This document shows positions 46,097 to 54,638 of a stretch of DNA of 64,000 nucleotides, piece by piece (positions within the stretch are counted from its first letter, which is position 1; the number at the start of each line of letters is the position of its first letter). The notes below the pieces were generated by a model. The model was not told the origin of the DNA. It worked only from the letters and a program-made list of their open reading frames with translations, and ran no database searches. The stretch covers positions 1 through 64,000 of the forward strand of contig NZ_FXEG02000002.1 in NCBI RefSeq assembly GCF_900176255.2. The letters run 5' to 3'. Both the position numbers and the translations under genes were made by a program. The stretch comes from Mycobacterium ahvazicum (lineage in GTDB: Bacteria > Actinomycetota > Actinomycetes > Mycobacteriales > Mycobacteriaceae).

Positions 46097-47599
46097 TCAG
46101 CGCGTCGCTTTGAGCACCTGAACAAGGTTGAACTGCCAGCGCTCGACGAGCCGGAAGCCCAGGTCGTGCGGGACCGCGAAAGCGGGTGTCGCGCCATAGC
46201 GTGGGCCCGGCGGCAGCGCCGAACCCTCCTCGTGGGCGGGCATCGACTCGTCGGCCTGGGTGATGATCCACACCACGGCGCACTGGCTGAGCGGCTTGGC
46301 GACGACCTCCGGGATCAGGTTGGTGTCAAAGACATCCCGGCGGTCGGTGGCCCGTTGCCACAGCGTGAGGTCGATCAGCTTGCGGTAGGCATCGGGGCGC
46401 GCGGCCATCAAAGGACGCATCGGTGCCGGCATAAACGTCACAGTGTCGTTAATCAGCAGGCAATCTCCCGGTGCCGCCTTGGCCGTGATTAGATCCGCGA
46501 CCTGGCTGTAGTCCATGCCGTACTTGGCATACGGGCTATGTTGCACCCATAGGTAATTCGGCGCCGCCGCGACCGCGAACAGGGTGACGACAGCCGGTGC
46601 CACCCACGGTTTGGCCGCCAGTGCGCCAACGCAGACGCCCAGGACCAACGCGATCGCCGGCGCGGTGAAGCACAGGTAGCGCGGCGTGTAGATCGGGTGC
46701 AGCAGCGCCGACCACACCACGATCAGCGCGGTCGGTATCAGCACCCAGGCGCCCGCCAAGGTCAGCAACTGCCGATCTGTCGCAACGAGTTTCACCGATG
46801 TCCAGCGCCACGCGGCAATGGCCACCACGATCACCAGCGCGGAAAGCACCGCGAACGGCGGGCTCCGCTCGAAGTACTGCTGAACCGTCACGTCCTCGAT
46901 CGTCCGGTGCCCGATCGGTGCGACCCAACTGATCTGGTGCACCTGCCCCGCGGCCACGAGCAGGAACGGCGCCACGGCACAGCTGGCCAGAACCGACGTG
47001 ACGACGAAGCCGGCCACCACGGTTCGCTTGCGCAGGAACGCGCAGACGAACGCGAAGTGAACCGGCAACAGCAGCACCAGGTACACGTCGAGCACGACCG
47101 AAAATGCTTGGGCAACACCGTAAGCCACCCAGATCCAGCCGCGGTTGCGACGCGTCGCGCAGACGAACAGGACGGTTAGCCACACCGCGGCCATCATCGA
47201 CATGGCGTACGGACGAGCCTCGATACCGGCCCACGTCGACCGCGGTAATACCGCGCAGATCACCCCGGAGGCCAGCGCCACGGTGCGAGACGAAAATAGG
47301 TTGCCCAGCACCACGACTCCGGCCGCGGCACCTCCGACTGCCAGACCGCTCGGCACGCGCGACCAGAACTCGGTCGGCGCGCAGAGCTGGAACCAGCCGT
47401 GCATCAACAGGTAGTACAGACCCTGCACGGCGTCGACGTTGCCCAGCATCTGCCACAGCTGAGCCAGGGAACGGCTGTATGCCGCCGAAATCGTCGCGGC
47501 CTCGTCGTACCAGAAGGAGGGACGGCCGGCGCCGACAAGACTTATCGCGGTGGCCAGTACGCCGACGATCAGCGGGTCCAGCACGCGACGCCCTGACAC
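46097..47599 (-). CDS. GT-C-type membrane glycosyltransferase (GT39-like)
   Basis: A 500-residue polytopic membrane protein with about ten hydrophobic helices. The first extracytoplasmic loop holds SFWYDEAATISAAYSRSLAQLW; the Asp-Glu pair after the first helix is the catalytic signature of GT-C polyprenyl-phosphate-sugar transferases (PMT/ArnT type). The C-terminal ~90 residues are a soluble periplasmic domain. It would move mannose, arabinose or another sugar from a lipid carrier to a wall polymer or protein. The GTG start is near a GGTGTGTCAGG context. Acceptor unknown. Confidence 0.8.
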   Translation of the reverse strand: MSGRRVLDPLIVGVLATAISLVGAGRPSFWYDEAATISAAYSRSLAQLWQMLGNVDAVQGLYYLLMHGWFQLCAPTEFWSRVPSGLAVGGAAAGVVVLGNLFSSRTVALASGVICAVLPRSTWAGIEARPYAMSMMAAVWLTVLFVCATRRNRGWIWVAYGVAQAFSVVLDVYLVLLLPVHFAFVCAFLRKRTVVAGFVVTSVLASCAVAPFLLVAAGQVHQISWVAPIGHRTIEDVTVQQYFERSPPFAVLSALVIVVAIAAWRWTSVKLVATDRQLLTLAGAWVLIPTALIVVWSALLHPIYTPRYLCFTAPAIALVLGVCVGALAAKPWVAPAVVTLFAVAAAPNYLWVQHSPYAKYGMDYSQVADLITAKAAPGDCLLINDTVTFMPAPMRPLMAARPDAYRKLIDLTLWQRATDRRDVFDTNLIPEVVAKPLSQCAVVWIITQADESMPAHEEGSALPPGPRYGATPAFAVPHDLGFRLVERWQFNLVQVLKATR

Positions 47600-47648
47600 A
47601 CCGTTATGGTGCCAGAAGCAACCCCGGACTCTTTTCCGGGCGCTCCTG

Positions 47649-47876
47649 CTAGTTGGTCAGGTACAGGTAGTACAGACCGTCCGCGTGCTGGCGGCAGTCC
47701 CAGTGCGTCCACAAGTTATCGTTGTGGGCCAGTTCGACGTGCGGGCCGTCCGCCTCGCATGCCCCCAGGGTCGAGTAGACGCCGTCGACCTGAATTTCAT
47801 CGGCATTGGCGACGCCCACCGCAGTGGTCATCAGCCCGCCCAGGGCCAGTAAGCCCGTAGCGATGAGCCTGATCAT
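47649..47876 (-). CDS. Small secreted protein of unknown function
   Basis: A 75-residue protein with a Sec signal peptide (MIRLIATGLLALGGLMTTAVGVANA, cleavage about residue 25) and a mature part of about 50 residues. The mature part has two Cys (GACEADGP and WDCRQHADG) likely forming a disulfide, and several aromatic residues (WTHWDC, LYYLYL). Short Cys-pair exported proteins are common in mycobacteria. I do not recognise a specific function. It is divergent from the LexA-box gene. Confidence 0.82.
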   Translation of the reverse strand: MIRLIATGLLALGGLMTTAVGVANADEIQVDGVYSTLGACEADGPHVELAHNDNLWTHWDCRQHADGLYYLYLTN

Positions 47877-47977
47877 GCGGATCTCCCCGGTTGTAGCGAT
47901 CGGTTGCGAGGCGAACTATATCGATTTGCCGGGGTCGCGGAGGGGCAATTGACCGGACGCAACCTGACCTTCACTTT

Positions 47978-47993
47978 TCGAACGTATGATCGA
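47978..47993 (+). promoter_or_regulatory. LexA (SOS) box overlapping a -10 element
   Basis: TCGAACGTATGATCGA matches the mycobacterial SOS consensus TCGAAC-RNR-TGTTCGA at all but one defined position (T to A). Inside it, TATGAT (47984-47989) is a good -10 hexamer. Its expected start point, seven bases on, is the A of the ATG at 47997, which would give a leaderless mRNA. LexA binding here would block the promoter directly. Confidence 0.75.
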
Positions 47994-47996
47994 ACA

Positions 47997-48302
47997 ATGA
48001 GACCGCTCGCGTCGATCGGATATAACGGGCAGCCGGTCCGCGACCCGTTTCGGCTGGTGCGTCCGCCGATCGCGGTGCTGATCGATCTGACGGTGCTTTT
48101 TCCGCGCGAGCCACATCGCTCCGGCCGGTATCAGCCCAATGGTCTGCAGCTGCACAAGGTCGTCGAGGGGCGGCTGAGCTGCTGGGGTCTGTGCGAGCAG
48201 GGCGACTGGTGGGGACTGGTGACCTATCCAATCGCCTACGGGTCCAGGCAAAAAACCGTGACGCACTGGATACCGGCCTGGACGCTGCGCCGAAAAGGCT
48301 AG
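47997..48302 (+). CDS. Small protein under predicted SOS control, function unknown
   Basis: A 101-residue basic protein starting MRPLASIGYNGQPVRDPFRL. It has one moderately hydrophobic segment (RPPIAVLIDLTVLFP) and an aromatic, Trp-rich C-terminal half (LSCWGLCEQGDWWGLVTYP, HWIPAWTLRRKG) with two Cys. No known domain is evident. I chose this ATG because it sits seven bases after the TATGAT within a LexA box, the spacing of a leaderless transcript; the frame upstream has no ribosome site. Expected to be induced by DNA damage. Confidence 0.7.
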   Translation: MRPLASIGYNGQPVRDPFRLVRPPIAVLIDLTVLFPREPHRSGRYQPNGLQLHKVVEGRLSCWGLCEQGDWWGLVTYPIAYGSRQKTVTHWIPAWTLRRKG

Positions 48303-48314
48303 CGGCGGTGTGGG

Positions 48315-48458
48315 TTACAGCCGACGGTCCTGCACATACGTGCCGGCAATAGACGTCTCACGTGTTCGCATCAGCAAGCCGAACAGGGTCTGGTCGCGCG
48401 CCATCGGCTCCGAGCTGTGGGTGAAAAATGTGCCCAAGATGAATCCGAGCCACATCAT
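48315..48458 (-). CDS. Predicted 47-residue small protein
   Basis: A short frame with an ATG-ATG start and AGGGGACG immediately upstream. It encodes a protein of 47 residues: a hydrophobic N-terminus (MMWLGFILGTFFTHSS), then a polar half ending TSIAGTYVQDRRL. The ribosome site, absence of a competing gene on the other strand, and codon composition support it, but no homologue can be checked. It fills most of the gap between two rightward genes. It could be a membrane micropeptide. Confidence 0.45.
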   Translation of the reverse strand: MMWLGFILGTFFTHSSEPMARDQTLFGLLMRTRETSIAGTYVQDRRL

Positions 48459-48591
48459 CGTCCCCTAGTGTTTTCCCCGTCGCGCCGCAAATCACATACA
48501 ACCACCTGGGCGTGTTCAGCGACGGGCCCCGGACAGCGAGCGCGGCTCGTTCGGTAGCACGCCGGCGACGTCGATGAGAGGATTGCTGCCC

Positions 48592-49266
48592 GTGGCAGGA
48601 AGCTGGAGCTCGCTGTTACCCACCCTCATTCCGCTGGCGCTCGTTACCGCCGTCTCGCCGCTGTCGATCATCCCGGCCGTCCTGGTGCTGCACGCTCCGC
48701 AGCCGCGGCCCGCCGGGCTGGCCTTCCTCGGCGGCTGGGTCTTCGGGCTGGCCGCGCAGACCGTGATCTTCGTGGCCGGCTCGGGTGGGCTCGGCGACAT
48801 ACACAAGTCGTCGCCACCGGCGTGGGCGTCCTGGACCCGGGTGGTGCTGGGCTCCGCACTGATCCTGTTCGGTATTTACCGGTGGCTGACCCGGCACCGG
48901 TCCACCGAGTCCCCGGCCTGGATGCGGCACTTTGCCACGATGCGCCCGCGGCGCGCGGCCATCACCGGACTGGTCCTGACCGTGGTCCGCGTCGAAGTGT
49001 TGCTGTTGAACGTGGCGGCCGGCTTGGCCATCGGCACCAGTCGCCTCGACGATGTCGACAAGCTGTCGGCCGGCATAGTCTTCGTCGCGGTGTCCGCGTC
49101 GACGGTGGCGATCCCGATCCTGGCCTATGCGGCCGCGGGCCATCGTCTCGACGATCTCCTGGAGCGCGTCCGAAACTGGATGGAGAAGCACAATGCCGCA
49201 CTGATGGCGGCCATCCTGATCCTCATCGGTATTATGGTGCTGCACAACGGTATTCGCGCTTTGTAG
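48592..49266 (+). CDS. GAP-family (Sap-like) membrane protein
   Basis: A 224-residue polytopic membrane protein with six hydrophobic segments. It resembles the GAP/Sap family (glycolipid-addressing proteins), whose members in mycobacteria assist export of surface glycolipids such as sulfolipid-1 and glycopeptidolipid. Typical features are the N-terminal ALVTAVSPLSIIPAVLVLHAPQPRPAGLAFLGGW and the second-half RRAAITGLVLTVVRVEVLLLNVAAG. AGAGGA precedes the GTG by nine bases; an ATG 18 bases earlier is an alternative. The nearby Stf0 sulfotransferase and sulfatase make a surface-lipid link possible but unproven. Confidence 0.82.
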   Translation: MAGSWSSLLPTLIPLALVTAVSPLSIIPAVLVLHAPQPRPAGLAFLGGWVFGLAAQTVIFVAGSGGLGDIHKSSPPAWASWTRVVLGSALILFGIYRWLTRHRSTESPAWMRHFATMRPRRAAITGLVLTVVRVEVLLLNVAAGLAIGTSRLDDVDKLSAGIVFVAVSASTVAIPILAYAAAGHRLDDLLERVRNWMEKHNAALMAAILILIGIMVLHNGIRAL

Positions 49267-49281
49267 CAGGATGCTGCGTGG

Positions 49282-50073
49282 TTACCGGTAGCCGCCGTCG
49301 GCCAGCCCGGCCTGCGCCTCGAGCCGGTTCGTCTTGCCAAAGAGCCTGTCGCGGGCCAGTTCCCAGAGGTAGGCAATGATCATCCGGGAATGACCCTTAG
49401 CGGCCCACTGTTGGGAGTGCAGCTCCTCGTGGTGCAGGACCCGGTCGAGCGCGAGAGTGCTTTTTACGGGCCGGCCCTTGCGATCGGTGTACCACGCGTG
49501 TCCGGACTCGACGATCTGGCGCAGCCGCCGGGCGGCGGCGGTCGGGTCCGTGACGTCGACCGCGACGTTGACCATGAAGATGTCACCCCACGCGGTGCCA
49601 CCCTGCTGGCTGAAGAGCCGCTGGATCCAGTTGCCGCCCAGGCCCATAAGCATGCCGTTCGGGGTGGTGACGAGGCGTCCGCCAGTGCGGTGGACGAATC
49701 CGACGTCCTCGTCGTAACTCCAGCGGTTCGCACGCTGGCGATCGACGATTCGCCGCACTTCGTCGGCGCAGTACGGCGTCTCGGGGAAGTCGGTGGGCGG
49801 GCTTGCCGGGCCGCCGTAACCGGTGCCCGCGTTGAGGATGTAGGTCATCAGCGTGGCCGCGCGCACCTCGTCGCCGGGGGTGCCCGCCGGGACGAGGAAG
49901 AACGATTTGCCATCCGGATCGTTGATCTCGGTCATTTCGGCAAGGACCCGAAAGCTCTCAGGGGTGATGCCGTGTTGCGCCGCGATCGCGGTGGTGACTG
50001 CGGCGGGCACGCCCAGACGTTCGGCATTGGCCAGCCACGTGTGGTGATGGTCCGGTGGCGGTCGCCTGGTCAT
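49282..50073 (-). CDS. Uncharacterised protein with HExxH zincin-like motif
   Basis: A 263-residue soluble protein without a signal peptide. Near residue 215 it has VLHHEELHSQQWAAKGH, an HExxH motif (HEELH) as in zinc metallopeptidases. Upstream are GGRLVTTPNGMLMGLGGNWIQRLFSQQGGTAWGDI and a conserved-looking ADEVRRIVDRQRANRWSYDEDVGFVH. The C-terminal helix IIAYLWELARDRLFGKTNRLEAQA could place a Glu as third zinc ligand. This may be an uncharacterised metalloprotease or an inactive relative. I do not recognise the family. Divergent from the PAP2/kinase fusion. Confidence 0.7.
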   Translation of the reverse strand: MTRRPPPDHHHTWLANAERLGVPAAVTTAIAAQHGITPESFRVLAEMTEINDPDGKSFFLVPAGTPGDEVRAATLMTYILNAGTGYGGPASPPTDFPETPYCADEVRRIVDRQRANRWSYDEDVGFVHRTGGRLVTTPNGMLMGLGGNWIQRLFSQQGGTAWGDIFMVNVAVDVTDPTAAARRLRQIVESGHAWYTDRKGRPVKSTLALDRVLHHEELHSQQWAAKGHSRMIIAYLWELARDRLFGKTNRLEAQAGLADGGYR

Positions 50074-50115
50074 AGTCCGTCAATTGTTATCAGTCCCACC
50101 GCTAGGGTGTAGCGA

Positions 50116-51606
50116 ATGAGCAGGGGGCCCTGGCAACGCGCGCGCGGAATCAAACAGATCACCCGGGGTTTGGGCACCCTTGATCGCGAGTTGTTCGTCG
50201 CCGTGGCCGAAACCCCCACCCCGCTGCTCGACACGGTCATGCCGCCGCTGACGCGGGCGGCCGACCATTCCAAGCTGTGGTTCGCCATCGCGGCCGGGCT
50301 GCTCGCGACCCGGAAGCCCGCCGCGCAGCGCGGCGCGACGCGCGGTGTCGTGACGCTGGGCGTGACGAGCCTGTTCACCAATCAGATCGCCAAACGAATC
50401 CGCCCGCGCTCCCGACCGCTCTACGAGTCGGTGCCGGTGGTCAGAAGAGCCCACCGCCGCCCGACGTCCAACTCGTTCCCGTCGGGACACTCGGCCAGCG
50501 CCGCCGCGTTCGCCGTAGGAGTGGGTCTGGAGAGTCCGCCGTTGGGCTTCGCGCTGGCGCTGCTGGCCGGACTGGTCGGGTTGTCACGCGTGGCGACCGG
50601 CGCACACTACCCCGGCGATGTCATCGCGGGGCTGGGCGTCGGTGCCGGGATCGCCGTGCTGGGCGGCAAGCTGGTCCCGCCCGTCATCGAAACCGCTCTG
50701 CCGCAATCGGAACCGCTGCGCGTCGAGACGCCGGAACGGCCGGACGGCTGCGGCGTGGTGTTCGTGGTCAATCCGGCCTCGGGTAGCGGTACCGGGGCTC
50801 GCGTCGTCGAAGAGGTTCGCACCGAGCTGCCGAAAGCCGAGGTTGTCGAGCTCGGTCCCGACGATGACCCCGAGCGGGTGCTGCGCGCCGCCGCCGCGCG
50901 CGCCGAAGTGCTCGCGGTGGGCGGCGGCGACGGAACGGTGGCCACCGCGGCGGCGGTGGCGGTCGAGGCGGGACTCCCGCTGGCTGTCTTTCCGGCCGGA
51001 ACGTTCAACCACTTCGCAAAGGACATCGGCTGCGACACCGTCGGCAAGACGGTTGAGTCGATCCGTCGCGGCAGCGTGGCTTGCGTAGATCTGGTGTGCC
51101 TCAACGAAAGTCGGATGGTGATCAACACCGCCAGCATCGGCGCGTATCCGGCGTTCGTGCAGCAACGCGAAAAGTTGGAGAAGCGGATCGGCAAGCCGCT
51201 GGCCGGCTTCTACGCGATGCTGCACACACTGCGCAGCGATCAGCCGGTCCGCATCCGCTACGACAACAAGACCCTGCTGACGTCGCTGTTCTTTCTGGGC
51301 AACTCTCTTTATCTGCCAACGGGATTCGCACCGTCACGTCGAACGCGCATGGACGACGGTCTGCTCGACGTGCGCATTCTCGAAACCGGTCGCCGGTTGG
51401 CAACGACCAGGATCCTGACCGCGCTGGCGCTGGGACGGCTGCGGCGCAGCCCGCTCTACCACGAGCTGCAGGTGCCCGAATTCAGCTTCACGGCCGTCGA
51501 CGCGCCGACGGTGATCGCCCATGACGGCGAGGTCGGCGACGAGTACCGCGACGCGAGCTTCACCGCGAAGTACCGGGTGCTGCCGGTGTTCTGCCCGATT
51601 CGCTGA
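50116..51606 (+). CDS. PAP2 phosphatase / diacylglycerol (lipid) kinase fusion
   Basis: A 496-residue protein joining two opposite lipid activities. Residues 1-205 are a PAP2 membrane phosphatase: KRIRPRSRP, SFPSGHSASA and SRVATGAHYPGDVIAG. Residues about 210-496 are a DAGK/sphingosine-kinase-type domain: VVFVVNPASGSGTG, the nucleotide-binding AVGGGDGTVATAAAVA, PAGTFNHFAKDIG, and the C-terminal DDGLLDVRIL. It could remove a phosphate from a lipid and phosphorylate another, or recycle an undecaprenyl- or diacylglycerol-type carrier. The PAP2 site would face outward and the kinase inward. Preceded by a short divergent gap. Confidence 0.92.
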   Translation: MSRGPWQRARGIKQITRGLGTLDRELFVAVAETPTPLLDTVMPPLTRAADHSKLWFAIAAGLLATRKPAAQRGATRGVVTLGVTSLFTNQIAKRIRPRSRPLYESVPVVRRAHRRPTSNSFPSGHSASAAAFAVGVGLESPPLGFALALLAGLVGLSRVATGAHYPGDVIAGLGVGAGIAVLGGKLVPPVIETALPQSEPLRVETPERPDGCGVVFVVNPASGSGTGARVVEEVRTELPKAEVVELGPDDDPERVLRAAAARAEVLAVGGGDGTVATAAAVAVEAGLPLAVFPAGTFNHFAKDIGCDTVGKTVESIRRGSVACVDLVCLNESRMVINTASIGAYPAFVQQREKLEKRIGKPLAGFYAMLHTLRSDQPVRIRYDNKTLLTSLFFLGNSLYLPTGFAPSRRTRMDDGLLDVRILETGRRLATTRILTALALGRLRRSPLYHELQVPEFSFTAVDAPTVIAHDGEVGDEYRDASFTAKYRVLPVFCPIR

Positions 51607-51629
51607 GCTGGCCGTTCGGCTGATCGAAC

Positions 51630-52418
51630 TCAATTGCGTTCTGCCCGATCGCTTTCCGCGTCAACACCCAGGTAGGCGTCGGCCCAGGCGCCGATGATTC
51701 GCCCGGCTCGGTGAGCTTGGCCACGGGTGGTGAGCAGGTGATCGGAGCCCTCGAGCGAGACGAAGCTGCGCGGATGCCGGGCCAGCCGGAAGATCTCGCT
51801 GGCGTTGTCGATGCTGACGGTGTTGTCGGTCGGCGAGTGCAGGATCAGCAACGGCAGCCGTAAAGCCTGGATCTTGTCGTGCAGCCGGGCCGCGCGGACA
51901 TCCTCGACGAATGCGCGCTTGAGCGTCAGCTTGCGCCCGCCGACCATCCACTCGACGCTGCCCTCGGCCAAGCATCGGTCGACGACTGCGTCGTAATGCT
52001 TTTCGACGTGGCTGGGGTCAAACGGTGCCGCCACCGTGACGACCGAGCGCACGCTCGGGGCGCGCATCGCCGCGGCGATCACCGCGGCGCCACCCCACGA
52101 GTGACCGACCAGGATGTCGGCCGGCGTCCCGCGGTGCGTCATGAACTCGCATGCCCGGACCACGTCGTCGACCTTGACGGTGAACGACCCGTCACCCCAG
52201 TTCCCATCGGATCCACCGAGCCCCAGTGCGTCGAAGCGCAGCATCCCGATGCCGTCGGCCGCCAGCTGCTTGCAGATCCGGGACGCGGCCGGAGAGTCCT
52301 TGCCGAGAGTGAACCCGTGCGCGAACACCCCCCAACCGCGCACCTGCGACTCCGGGACCTCGATGACGCCGGCCAGATTCGCGCCGCTGGCGCTTTGGAA
52401 CGTGACACGTTCGCCCAT
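51630..52418 (-). CDS. Alpha/beta hydrolase (dienelactone-hydrolase/S9-like)
   Basis: A 262-residue cytosolic alpha/beta hydrolase. The oxyanion region is WGVFAHGFTLGKDSPAAS, the nucleophile elbow is VGHSWGGAAVIAAA (about residue 105), the acid strand is LPLLILHSPTDNTVSIDNA, and the His is in GSDHLLTTRG. It resembles bacterial esterases or peptidase-like hydrolases with broad substrates. Convergent with the PAP2/kinase gene and divergent from the MFS-CNB gene by about 145 bases. Confidence 0.87.
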   Translation of the reverse strand: MGERVTFQSASGANLAGVIEVPESQVRGWGVFAHGFTLGKDSPAASRICKQLAADGIGMLRFDALGLGGSDGNWGDGSFTVKVDDVVRACEFMTHRGTPADILVGHSWGGAAVIAAAMRAPSVRSVVTVAAPFDPSHVEKHYDAVVDRCLAEGSVEWMVGGRKLTLKRAFVEDVRAARLHDKIQALRLPLLILHSPTDNTVSIDNASEIFRLARHPRSFVSLEGSDHLLTTRGQAHRAGRIIGAWADAYLGVDAESDRAERN

Positions 52419-52563
52419 AGTGCCGATCTAACTACGCGACGCCGGGCCTCCGCGACGGCTGCTGATCTTTTCCCCAGCGGTGCCTTGGCGCGAAAGATAG
52501 GAATCGCAAAGGAAATTAGCGGTGTGAGAAGCGGCCGGCACGCGCTCCCCATAAGGTGGATGC

Positions 52564-54591
52564 GTGGCCTTTGCTGCGAGTCGCATGCTGGCGCGAAACG
52601 GGCAATTGCGCATGCTCATGGCGGCCTGGGTGGCCTTCTACGTCGGTGCATTCGCCCATATGGTCCTGGTGATCGCCTTCACCTTCTCGGTCGGAGGCGC
52701 TGCCGCCGTCGGTGCGGCGACGGTGCTGGTGACGTTGCCGGCCGGGCTGGTCGGGCCGCTGACCGCGCCGCTCGCGGCGAGCGCACATCCGCAGCGTCAT
52801 CTGGCGTTCGGGAACGGGATTCGTGCCCTGACGATGGCCGCGACCATTATCGCGGTGCTCAGCGAAGCGCCTATCGGTGTCGTGTTGGTGATCGTGGCCC
52901 TCGACTCCGTTTTGTCGGGGGCTGTGCGGCCGCTGCATGGCGCGATGGTGGTCCGACTCTCGACTACCGCCGCCGAGGCGGCCGCGGGAAATGCCATGAC
53001 CAGCTCACTCGTCAGCGCCAGCGCGCTGGTCGGGCCGGCGGTGGCCGGAGTGGCGTTAGAACTCTGGGGTTTCGGGTGGGCCTTCGCTCTCCCGGCGATT
53101 CTGTTCGTTGCCGGTGCGGCCGCGGCGGCGCTGATCCGCGTGCCGAGTGCCGACAATTCCCGACCCCATACCTCTGGGCCGTCCAGGCCCGCGACGTCGG
53201 TGCTCCGTCTGCTGGGGGTCGGGTTTCGCGGGATCTTCGCAAGTCGTCCCGCTGCCGCGGCCACCGTGCTGTTCTCCGTCAACGTCATCGTGCTGGGCGT
53301 CTGGTTTGCCAGCAGTGCGTCGGTGGCCAAGGAGCAGTTGCGTCTGGGCAAGGATGGCGTCACGACCATCATGACGTTTTACGGCGCCGGTGGACTGTTC
53401 GGAGCCCTGGCCATGCTGTCGTTCGCCGCGCGTCGCGGCCTGGCTTCCGTGCTCGCCGGTTCGCTGCTGGGCCTCGCTGCCGTCATCGCCTCGCTGGGAA
53501 TGATCAGTTCGCCGGTCGTCGGTCTGGCGCTGGCCGGCGGGCTGGGTGTCGCCGGTGCCGTCACGTACGCGATCGCGCCCACTCTGGTGCAGCGCGGCGT
53601 CGCACGCGAGTCGATGGTGCCGGCCGTGGCCACCCTGCAGAGCCTGTATTCGCTTGGCATGGCCTCCGGCGCCCTGGTCGCGCCGTTTCTCATCGATCCG
53701 TTGGGCCTTCCCGCCACCCTGGGCCTGGTGGGCGGTGTGGCCGGGCTGATCTCGTTGCTGGCCTGGCCACGACTGCGCGGCGCCGACCAGCTCAGCGCAG
53801 AAGACGCCGCCAAGCTGGCAGTCATTCGCGCCGTTCCCATGCTTGAGCCGCTACCGGCGCTGGCACTTGAACAACTCGCGCGGGCCGCGACGCGCCTGAC
53901 GCTGCCCGCCGGCTGCGAGGTCTTCCGGCAGGGCGACCCAGGTGATCGCTTCTACATGATCGCTGCCGGCGTGGCGGAGGTCGCGGTCGATGGTCACCGC
54001 GTAGCCACGCTTGGTCCCGGTGGCTCGTTCGGTGAAATCGCCCTGCTGCACGACGTGCCCCGCTCCTCGACCGTGACGGCGCGCGAGGAGCTGGATCTGG
54101 TGGCCGTCGAACGCGCCGAGTTCCTCAGTGCGCTGTGCACCGATAACGTGTCGGTCGGTCGCCTCGGCCGAATTGCCACTACCCGCATGGCCACCCCGCC
54201 GGTCGCCGAGCGCCTCGTCGAGGTGAACCGCGACACGACGCTGAGCAGCGGGGCCGCCCGCCAGCTGCTGGCCTCGCAGCCTCCGATGGCCGCGATCGAG
54301 GCCACGGCGCTCGGTGAGCTTGCCGATACGGCGCGGGTGTTCGCGGCCGGCGACGGTGCGCTGATCACCCGCGAGGGCGACTACGGCGATACGTACTACG
54401 TGATAGTCGACGGCGCCGCAAAGGTTTTCGAGAGCGACGCCGAGATCCGTGAACTGCGGGCCGGGGACGGATTCGGTGAGCTGGCGATCCTGCGCGACGT
54501 TCCCCGCACCGCCACCGTGCGGGCGCAGGGCGACACCACGTTGCTGGCCGTGGACCGCGACGCGTTTCACCGCGCTCGGCAATCCGGGTAA
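52564..54591 (+). CDS. MFS transporter fused to two cyclic-nucleotide-binding domains
   Basis: A 675-residue membrane protein. Residues about 10-405 contain ten to twelve hydrophobic helices with an MFS-like layout (MLMAAWVAFYVGAFAHMVLVIAF, GNGIRALTMAATIIAVL). Two CNB domains follow at about 430-545 and 565-675. Each has a convincing phosphate-binding cassette: FGEIALLHDVPRSSTV and FGELAILRDVPRTATV, with the Glu and Arg that hold cAMP/cGMP. The transporter is thus likely gated by cyclic nucleotide from the cytosol. The cargo is unknown. GTG start after AAGGTGGA. A carotenoid-type gene follows 47 bases downstream and may be co-transcribed. Confidence 0.9.
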   Translation: MAFAASRMLARNGQLRMLMAAWVAFYVGAFAHMVLVIAFTFSVGGAAAVGAATVLVTLPAGLVGPLTAPLAASAHPQRHLAFGNGIRALTMAATIIAVLSEAPIGVVLVIVALDSVLSGAVRPLHGAMVVRLSTTAAEAAAGNAMTSSLVSASALVGPAVAGVALELWGFGWAFALPAILFVAGAAAAALIRVPSADNSRPHTSGPSRPATSVLRLLGVGFRGIFASRPAAAATVLFSVNVIVLGVWFASSASVAKEQLRLGKDGVTTIMTFYGAGGLFGALAMLSFAARRGLASVLAGSLLGLAAVIASLGMISSPVVGLALAGGLGVAGAVTYAIAPTLVQRGVARESMVPAVATLQSLYSLGMASGALVAPFLIDPLGLPATLGLVGGVAGLISLLAWPRLRGADQLSAEDAAKLAVIRAVPMLEPLPALALEQLARAATRLTLPAGCEVFRQGDPGDRFYMIAAGVAEVAVDGHRVATLGPGGSFGEIALLHDVPRSSTVTAREELDLVAVERAEFLSALCTDNVSVGRLGRIATTRMATPPVAERLVEVNRDTTLSSGAARQLLASQPPMAAIEATALGELADTARVFAAGDGALITREGDYGDTYYVIVDGAAKVFESDAEIRELRAGDGFGELAILRDVPRTATVRAQGDTTLLAVDRDAFHRARQSG

Positions 54592-54638
54592 CAGCCGCTA
54601 TGCTGGCGCAACCCTGGCCAACGGAGGTTGCGGCGCGA

